From Flavobacteriales bacterium (lineage in GTDB: Bacteria; Bacteroidota; Bacteroidia; Flavobacteriales; UA16), in assembly GCA_018700255.1 (NCBI GenBank), contig JABISU010000227.1:1-11276 (forward strand): 11,276 nt of DNA, in the 5' to 3' direction. Position numbers and translations under genes: made by a program. Shown here one piece after another: positions 6,592-11,276 of the stretch. Every line of letters begins with the position of its first letter. Positions within the stretch are counted from its first letter, which is position 1. Below the pieces are notes generated by a model. That model did not search any database, had not been told where the DNA came from, and saw nothing but the letters and a program-made list of their open reading frames with translations.

Positions 6592-7685
6592 TGGAAAAGC
6601 CTAACCTAATAAAGACTGCCTTACATGAGAAGCATCTCGAATTGGGAGCTAAAATGGTTGATTACTCTGGATTTGAGATGCCCGTTTCTTATGATGGCCT
6701 CAAAGTTGAACACGCATCCGTTAGAGAGAAGGTGGGGATGTTCGACGTAAGTCACATGGGTGAATTTACTCTCATAGGCGAAGATGCTTTAGAGGTTTTG
6801 CAGAAAATAACAACGAATGACGTCTCTAATTTAAATGATGGTAAAATCCAATACAGCTGCATCCCTAATGGCAAAGGAGGCATCGTGGATGATCTTTTAA
6901 TTTACAGAATTAGTGAGGGAAATTACATGTTGGTTGTTAATGCAAGTAATATGGATAAGGATTGGGGTTTTATATCTCATAAAATTAAAGATGGTGGGTA
7001 CAACGTCACTTTTGAGAACAATTCTGATGATCTTGCCCTCATTGCTTTGCAAGGTCCCAACGCCACCGACGCCCTCTCCCCTCTCATGAATGTAAACCCT
7101 GGAGATTTAGCCTACTATACCTTTATTAGCGCTGAGATATTGGGTGTCGAATGTATCGTTTCAGCGACTGGATATACTGGGGCAGGTGGATATGAGCTTT
7201 ATATTCCGGTTGAGCATTCTGGTATGGTTTGGTCTAAATTATTAGAAAATGGAGTTACACCATGCGGATTAGGCGCGAGAGACACCCTGAGAATGGAGAT
7301 GGGGTTCTGCCTGTACGGAAACGATATAGACGAAACAACTAACGCAATTGAAGCTGGCCTAGGCTGGATTACCAAGTTCTCAAAAGATTTCACTGACAAA
7401 GATCTTTTAGAGAAAGTAAAAGCTGAAGGACCTTCACGGAGATTGAAAGGGCTTAAAATGCTCGGCAGAGGGATTCCCCGGAAGGGATACGAAGTGGTAA
7501 CTCAATCTGGAGAAGTCGTTGGGGAAGTTACGAGTGGAACAATGAGCCCAACATTAGGATACGGCATAGGAATGGCATACATTAACTCAGAATTTTCTAA
7601 AAAAGGAAATAAACTGTCGGTGAGGATCAGAAATAAAAATATTGAGGCAGAAGTAGTTATGTTTCCGTTCTTAAATCAAGGCTAA
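6588..7685 (+). CDS. gcvT: Glycine cleavage system T protein (aminomethyltransferase)
   Basis: GcvT transfers the aminomethyl carbon from H-protein lipoamide to tetrahydrofolate, releasing ammonia and giving 5,10-methylene-THF. The 365-residue product is full length. Signatures: HASVREKVGMFDVSHMGEF (42-60), G-G-I-V-D-D-L-L-I (98-106; one of the two Asp is the conserved catalytic residue), V-V-N-A-S-N-M-D-K-D-W (116-126), GYTGAGGYELY (195-205), GLGARDTLRMEMG (227-239) and Y-G-N-D-I-D (243-248). A C-terminal barrel carries V-G-E-V-T-S-G-T-M-S-P-T-L (311-323). The gene opens with two adjacent ATGs (6588, 6591); the second would give MEKPNL. gcvH and gcvP are not in the window, so the rest of the complex is encoded elsewhere. 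There is no room upstream for a glycine riboswitch. Confidence 0.96.
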   Translation: MMEKPNLIKTALHEKHLELGAKMVDYSGFEMPVSYDGLKVEHASVREKVGMFDVSHMGEFTLIGEDALEVLQKITTNDVSNLNDGKIQYSCIPNGKGGIVDDLLIYRISEGNYMLVVNASNMDKDWGFISHKIKDGGYNVTFENNSDDLALIALQGPNATDALSPLMNVNPGDLAYYTFISAEILGVECIVSATGYTGAGGYELYIPVEHSGMVWSKLLENGVTPCGLGARDTLRMEMGFCLYGNDIDETTNAIEAGLGWITKFSKDFTDKDLLEKVKAEGPSRRLKGLKMLGRGIPRKGYEVVTQSGEVVGEVTSGTMSPTLGYGIGMAYINSEFSKKGNKLSVRIRNKNIEAEVVMFPFLNQG

Positions 7686-7695
7686 TAAAAATTAT

Positions 7696-8490
7696 ATGAA
7701 CCCCAAAGACTTCCCTCAAATTGAGGCCTGCTTTTCACCTCGTGATTTTTACCAATACGAAGAGGGTTTTGAAGTTGTTGTTGTGATTGACGTCCTTAGA
7801 GCGACATCTGCAATTTGCACTGCGATTGAAAATGGCATTGAGGGTATTATTCCTGTTTCAACAGTTGAAGAGGCAAAAACTTATTTAGACAAAGGGTATA
7901 TAGCTGCAGCAGAAAGAGAGGGGAAGATTGTTGAGGGCTTTACATTAGGAAACTCTCCTTACTCTTATCTGGATGAGAAACTAAAAGGTAAAACCGTAGT
8001 CCTTACAACTACGAATGGAACGAAAGCCATAAAGATTGCAGAACATAAAGAGACTGTAGTCATCGGGTCTTTGAACAACCTTGACGCCTTAGTGTCATGG
8101 ATAGTTAGCAGGGGCGAGAACACTTTGTTACTAGCCTCGGGGTGGAAAGATAAGTTCAATCTAGAAGATACTATATGTGCAGGCGCAATTATTGAAGGTG
8201 TGTTATTAAGCAAAGCGTTCCGCTCTAATGAGGACAGCTCCATTGCGGCAATGTTCCTCTCTAAATCTGCGAGAGATAATCCATTTGCATTTTTAAAATC
8301 TAGCTCTCACAGAAAAAGGTTGAGAAACCTGAATTTAAATGCAGATGTGAAGTACTGCCTTACGCCTAACAATTTGTCTGCGATCCCCATCTTAAAAGAT
8401 GGAGTTTTGATCTCGCAGGAAAACTTTGACAAAGCAGTCAAAGCAGAAAATGGCGAAAAATCTAATGGAGAGGAAATGGTGGGGCTTTAA
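7696..8490 (+). CDS. ComB-family 2-phosphosulfolactate phosphatase-like protein
   Basis: The 264-residue product matches the ComB family. Seen are V-V-V-V-I-D-V-L-R-A-T-S (27-38), A-E-R-E-G (72-76), G-N-S-P (85-88), T-T-T-N-G-T (104-109) and A-S-G-W then E-D-T-I-C-A-G-A (147-164). In methanogens ComB dephosphorylates 2-phosphosulfolactate to sulfolactate during coenzyme M synthesis; bacterial members keep the motifs, but their substrate is often unproven. No comA or comC partner lies nearby, so a coenzyme M role is unlikely. Sulfolactate formation or another acid-phosphate hydrolysis is possible. It begins 10 bp after gcvT and its end overlaps the next gene. The family call is firm; the substrate is open. 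Confidence 0.87.
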   Translation: MNPKDFPQIEACFSPRDFYQYEEGFEVVVVIDVLRATSAICTAIENGIEGIIPVSTVEEAKTYLDKGYIAAAEREGKIVEGFTLGNSPYSYLDEKLKGKTVVLTTTNGTKAIKIAEHKETVVIGSLNNLDALVSWIVSRGENTLLLASGWKDKFNLEDTICAGAIIEGVLLSKAFRSNEDSSIAAMFLSKSARDNPFAFLKSSSHRKRLRNLNLNADVKYCLTPNNLSAIPILKDGVLISQENFDKAVKAENGEKSNGEEMVGL

Positions 8491-9451
8491 ACGGTGCAGA
8501 TTTACTCTTAGTCTTGCATGTCTAGCGACTACCATAATATTAGTTAATTGGGGCTTTGCACCTCACAAAGAACTACACGCAGTTGCCATCACGGCTCTAC
8601 CCCCTCCTATTTTTAGTTTTTTCAAATCTCACCAAGCTGAACTAATCAGCAGGGCAACTGACGCTGACAAAAGGAAACACGGTGTCGAAGGTGAAGCAAC
8701 TCGTCATTATATAGACCTCGATCATTTCACTGAAGGGATAGAACCGTGCAGCTGGTTCGATGCATGCGAGAATTTCACTGAGGACACACTTAAAGAGAGA
8801 GGTATCCTTCCATGGAATATTGAACTTGTGTACAAGTCTTTAGTTCACGAATTTTCGAAGGACACTATAAACACGGCACGTGTGATACGGCTTTGCGCAG
8901 ACCTGGGGCATTACATAGCAGACGCACACGTGCCGCTCCACACTTCATATAATTATAATGGTCAGTATTCTGGCCAAACAGGTATTCACGCACTTTGGGA
9001 AACCCATGTCTACGAGACCTTACGAAGCTCATGGACTCCAAGAAAGCTAGAGGCGAACTATATTAATGACGTGCGTAAATGGGTTTGGTCTATAATTCAT
9101 GAAAGCCATCAAGATGTAGCCGAGGTGCTTTCGAAAGAAATAATGGTGAGAGAAATGAAAGATGCACCAGAAGACTATGGGTACAGAACTCGCGGCAGAA
9201 CTCTCACCCTTGTGCCCACACCAGCATTCTGCGAAGCTTATAGTATAGCGATGGAAGGAATGGTAGAGAGGCGATTCTTTTCTGCGGCTCAGGCCATCAG
9301 TTCTATATGGTACACCTCGTGGGCCGACGCTGGGGCGCCTGTGCTTCCTTTAAAGTTAAAATCACCAAGTGATAATACTACGAATGAATTAATCCGTTTT
9401 TTTCAAGGTCTTCACAAAGGCCATAAGGAGCTCGATGAGGTAGTCCAGTAG
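8450..9451 (+). CDS. S1/P1-nuclease-like or zinc-dependent phospholipase C-like exported protein
   Basis: I use the ATG at 8450 (333 residues; alternative ATG at 8465). The frame opens further, to a TTG at 8426, but that deepens the overlap with the preceding gene. An N-terminal basic stretch, then a hydrophobic segment (about 18-33) and W-G-F-A-P-H (34-39) resemble family members whose mature Trp/His help bind zinc. Metal-type residues follow: R-H-Y-I-D-L-D-H (85-92), G-H-Y-I-A-D-A-H-V-P-L-H (153-164) and G-I-H-A-L-W-E (178-184). Family role: a periplasmic or surface hydrolase with a three-zinc site acting on nucleic acids or phospholipids; the substrate is not decided. There is no AxA cleavage site before W34, and no lipobox, so a signal anchor is possible. 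The last 30 residues form an extra tail overlapping the next gene antisense. Confidence 0.8.
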   Translation: MAKNLMERKWWGFKRCRFTLSLACLATTIILVNWGFAPHKELHAVAITALPPPIFSFFKSHQAELISRATDADKRKHGVEGEATRHYIDLDHFTEGIEPCSWFDACENFTEDTLKERGILPWNIELVYKSLVHEFSKDTINTARVIRLCADLGHYIADAHVPLHTSYNYNGQYSGQTGIHALWETHVYETLRSSWTPRKLEANYINDVRKWVWSIIHESHQDVAEVLSKEIMVREMKDAPEDYGYRTRGRTLTLVPTPAFCEAYSIAMEGMVERRFFSAAQAISSIWYTSWADAGAPVLPLKLKSPSDNTTNELIRFFQGLHKGHKELDEVVQ

Positions 9452-9833
9452 AAGCATCGACAAAAGCTAAGGTAACTTGAGCTTCAACTAATATATCATC
9501 CTCATGTTTAATTTTAAAAACGAAGATTAGCCTTGATGTAGGAGGTGATAGCACGTGAGATTCTATACTTAAGATTTGATCATAACGTGCGGACTTCTTG
9601 TATTTAAGGTTAAGGTCAATAACAGGAAGTAATATTCCTTTTCTCTCCATTTCAGAATAAACCCAACCAATTTCTCTTAATGTATCAACTCTCGCAGCCT
9701 CCAACATAGGAACATAAGCCCCATGATAAACCATGTCCATCCTATCAGTATCGGAATATCTTACTCTGTGTTTAACCGAAAAAACTTTCTTATTTCCAAT
9801 ATTTATCCATGTTGAATTTAGCGAATCATTCAT
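9378..9833 (-). CDS. Hotdog-fold acyl-CoA thioesterase (YbgC / 4-hydroxybenzoyl-CoA thioesterase type)
   Basis: The 151-residue product carries the YbgC-type motif R-Y-S-D-T-D-R-M-D-M-V-Y-H-G-A-Y (25-40), followed by M-L-E-A-A-R-V-D-T-L-R. By alignment, Asp30, the second Asp of DTD, corresponds to the catalytic Asp17 of Pseudomonas 4-hydroxybenzoyl-CoA thioesterase. Later segments L-N-L-K-Y-K-K-S-A-R-Y-D (75-86) and A-Q-V-T-L-A-F-V-D (118-126) fit the fold. Its natural acyl-CoA substrate is unknown; fatty-acyl-CoA housekeeping is typical of relatives. It is the only minus-strand gene in the window. It is divergent from dnaA and overlaps the preceding plus-strand gene by 74 nt at the 3' ends. 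No signal peptide is seen. Confidence 0.9.
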   Translation of the reverse strand: MNDSLNSTWINIGNKKVFSVKHRVRYSDTDRMDMVYHGAYVPMLEAARVDTLREIGWVYSEMERKGILLPVIDLNLKYKKSARYDQILSIESHVLSPPTSRLIFVFKIKHEDDILVEAQVTLAFVDASTGLPHRAPYGLCEDLEKNGLIHS

Positions 9834-9986
9834 AAAAGCAAAAATATTTTAATATATCTTAAATAATTCTTTAATTAATTTTTTCCGTAAACATTGAAAT
9901 ATTGAGAAATATATAAAGCAGATTTAATTATTATGTCAAGTATATTGAATAACGATAATCAACTGAACAAATGTTAAAATACTGTT

Positions 9987-10001
9987 AATCAAATATTGAT
10001 T
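9987..10001. repeat. Short inverted repeat AATCAA-ATA-TTGATT
   Basis: The arms AATCAA (9987-9992) and TTGATT (9996-10001) are perfectly complementary around a 3-bp ATA centre. Another TAATCAA lies 30 bp upstream at 9956-9962, about three helical turns, giving an arrangement like a regulator's operator. The sequence is short and AT-rich, so chance is not excluded. Confidence 0.4.
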
Positions 10002-10053
10002 GCCCTAGAGTTAAACCATTACAATTTGATAAATCACAAATCACTTAACATCC

Positions 10054-10061
10054 TAATTTTG
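10054..10061 (+). promoter_or_regulatory. Candidate -7 promoter box for dnaA (TAATTTTG)
   Basis: TAATTTTG matches the Bacteroidota -7 consensus TAnnTTTG exactly. The nearest upstream TTG (10026-10028) is 25 bases away, longer than the usual spacing of about 19. It would give a dnaA leader of about 120 nt. Weak because the region is so AT-rich. Confidence 0.3.
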
Positions 10062-10187
10062 ATGTACCTTTAAATTAATATTTTGATAAACAAAAATTCT
10101 GAAAAAACAATAGCACTTCAGTTTTTTTTTACAAATGTTTTGTCGAATATTGCTCTCTGAAATCACCACATTAAATTTTACGAATTC

Positions 10188-11276
10188 ATGGAACAAAACC
10201 ACAACAATGTCTGGGCCAACTGCCTTGCTGTTATCAGCGACAATATCAGTACTCAAGCATACAAGACGTGGTTCTCTCCTATTAAACCGGTAAAACTAGA
10301 CAACAGCGTACTAACGATACAGGTACCGTCCCAATTCTTTTACGAGTGGCTTGAAGAGCACTACGTGTCTTTATTGAGAAAGACTATTCGGAAAGAATTG
10401 GGCACGGATGCTAGGTTAGAATACAGTATTATTATGGAGCATAGTCTTGAAGGAAATCAAGCAAGCCCATATACAGTTAAGGTTCCTACTTCTCATCGCG
10501 CAGCAACGCGTAATCAAGATGTAAATATGCCTGTTGTGGGCCAGCCAGCTCCAATAAAAAATCCTTTTGTGATTCCAGGTCTTAGGAAACTTAAAATCGA
10601 TTCTAACTTAAATCCCAATTACGCATTCGATAGTTTTGTCGAAGGAGAGTGCAACAGACTAGCTAGATCTGCAGGATTTGCAGTTGCAAATAAACCAGGA
10701 GGCACTGCTTTTAATCCACTACTTATATATGGTGGAGTAGGACTTGGTAAAACACACCTTGCTCACGCTATAGGGATTGAGATTAAAAATCAAACTCCAG
10801 ACAAGACGGTACTGTATGTTACATCTGAACGATTCACTCATCAGTTTATTGATTCTGTCAGAAACAATACCGTTAACGACTTCAGCCACTTCTATCAAAT
10901 GATAGACGTACTGATTATTGACGACGTACAATTCTTCAGTGGAAAAGAAAAGACTCAAGATGTCTTCTTCCACATCTTCAACCACCTTCATCAAACAGGA
11001 AAACAGCTCGTACTAACAGCTGATAAACCGCCTGTTGAAATGCAAGGCATGGAGCAGAGACTACTAAGCAGATTCAAGTGGGGATTAAGCGCTGACTTGC
11101 AGACTCCTTCCCTTGAAACACGAATGGCTATTCTAGAAAAAAAGATGTATGGAGACGGCATAGATATGCCACGTGAAGTTGTTGAATACCTTGCGTACAG
11201 CATAACTACTAATGTAAGAGAATTAGAAGGAGCTTTAGTCTCACTAATTGCTCAGAGCAGCCTCAACAAGAAAGCG
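10188..11276 (+). CDS. dnaA: Chromosomal replication initiator DnaA (3' end outside window)
   Basis: The ATG at 10188 opens a frame that stays open to the right edge (363 residues seen; full DnaA is usually about 450-480). Domain I, about 1-75, holds V-W-A-N-C-L-A-V-I-S and T-W-F-S-P-I-K-P. Domain II is a loose linker at about 85-125. The AAA+ domain has Walker A G-G-V-G-L-G-K-T (182-189), Walker B L-I-I-D-D-V-Q-F (242-249), sensor 1 L-T-A-D-K-P-P (276-282), an arginine-finger motif R-L-L-S-R-F-K-W-G-L (291-300) and sensor 2 N-V-R-E-L-E-G-A-L (342-350). The DNA-binding domain IV is cut off. ATP-DnaA opens oriC and loads the helicase. There is no Shine-Dalgarno sequence; the leader is A/T-rich. 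Identity is very secure. Confidence 0.98.
   Translation, partial: MEQNHNNVWANCLAVISDNISTQAYKTWFSPIKPVKLDNSVLTIQVPSQFFYEWLEEHYVSLLRKTIRKELGTDARLEYSIIMEHSLEGNQASPYTVKVPTSHRAATRNQDVNMPVVGQPAPIKNPFVIPGLRKLKIDSNLNPNYAFDSFVEGECNRLARSAGFAVANKPGGTAFNPLLIYGGVGLGKTHLAHAIGIEIKNQTPDKTVLYVTSERFTHQFIDSVRNNTVNDFSHFYQMIDVLIIDDVQFFSGKEKTQDVFFHIFNHLHQTGKQLVLTADKPPVEMQGMEQRLLSRFKWGLSADLQTPSLETRMAILEKKMYGDGIDMPREVVEYLAYSITTNVRELEGALVSLIAQSSLNKKA

Larger units (their letters stand above)
9834..10187. other. 354-bp AT-rich spacer between the thioesterase gene and dnaA; candidate origin or dnaA regulatory region
   Basis: By hand count, 77 of 354 bases are G or C (about 22%), far below the surrounding genes. It contains a perfect short inverted repeat (9987-10001), two TAATCAA copies 30 bp apart (9956, 9986), a tandem AAATCAC pair (10031-10044), and TTTGAT at 10025, 10058 and 10082. 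There is also a T9 tract (10122-10130). No match to TTATCCACA or TTWTNCACA was found on either strand. An easily melted origin segment or divergent promoters for both flanking genes would each fit; neither is proven. No gene or RNA is recognised. Confidence 0.6.

Noticed and set aside
6530..6600. Looked for a glycine riboswitch ahead of gcvT.
   Set aside because: gcvT overlaps the preceding gene by 4 bp and the upstream bases are coding; no riboswitch-like structure fits.
10053..10256. Minus-strand open frame covering the dnaA leader and the first codons of dnaA.
   Set aside because: Its sequence is AT-driven low complexity over the spacer and antisense to dnaA; no recognisable protein.
8877..11175. 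CACGTG cores resembling the centre of a parS site at 8877-8882, 8927-8932, 9552-9557 and 11170-11175.
   Set aside because: All lie inside coding sequence and lack the flanks of the canonical 16-bp palindrome; the best, at 11170, matches only about 11 of 16 positions. parS may lie outside the window.
1..11276. Looked for mobile elements, CRISPR repeats, tRNA/rRNA genes, toxin-antitoxin pairs and defence genes.
   Set aside because: None seen; nearly every base outside the two spacers belongs to recognisable chromosomal genes.

Overview
The window is a stretch of Bacteroidota chromosome, most likely from a Flavobacteriales-type marine or aquatic bacterium. The evidence is a type IX secretion C-terminal domain (gliding-motility-associated type), a DUF3276/PUR-alpha-like protein, the lineage-typical block parA-parB-DUF5683-dapB-lepB-wbqC, a very long signal peptidase I, and weak Shine-Dalgarno signals. 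Genus cannot be told from this sequence. All assignments come from reading translated motifs; no database search was run.

Layout. At the left edge (to 565) is the C-terminal end of a large secreted PKD-domain protein. Next comes a small nucleic-acid-binding DUF3276 protein (628-1083) with a repeated acidic tail. A 196-bp spacer (1084-1279) holds an imperfect hairpin flanked by two DnaA-box-like 9-mers. From 1280 to 9451 nine genes run co-directionally with gaps of 0-15 bp or short overlaps, which looks like one long operon: parA, parB, a DUF5683 envelope protein, dapB (lysine/peptidoglycan precursor), lepB (signal peptidase I), a WbqC-family protein, gcvT (glycine cleavage), a ComB-family phosphatase and an S1/P1-nuclease-like or zinc-phospholipase-C-like exported protein. 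The last gene meets a minus-strand hotdog thioesterase (9378-9833) tail to tail, with a 74-nt coding overlap. A 354-bp spacer of only about 22% G+C (hand count) separates the thioesterase from the divergently transcribed dnaA, which begins at 10188 and runs off the right edge.

How it fits together. This is a replication/segregation neighbourhood: dnaA (initiation) and parAB (origin segregation) lie within 10 kb, with envelope and central-metabolism housekeeping genes between them. The replication origin is probably near, but no convincing oriC is visible. The dnaA spacer is AT-rich with short repeats but lacks consensus DnaA boxes, and the parA spacer has two box-like sites. No canonical parS was found.

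I see no mobile element, CRISPR array, tRNA, rRNA, defence system or clearly new multi-gene system. The most useful leads are the two candidate origin/regulatory spacers, the in-frame tandem repeat in the DUF3276 tail, the convergent gene overlap, and the ComB homologue outside its known pathway.
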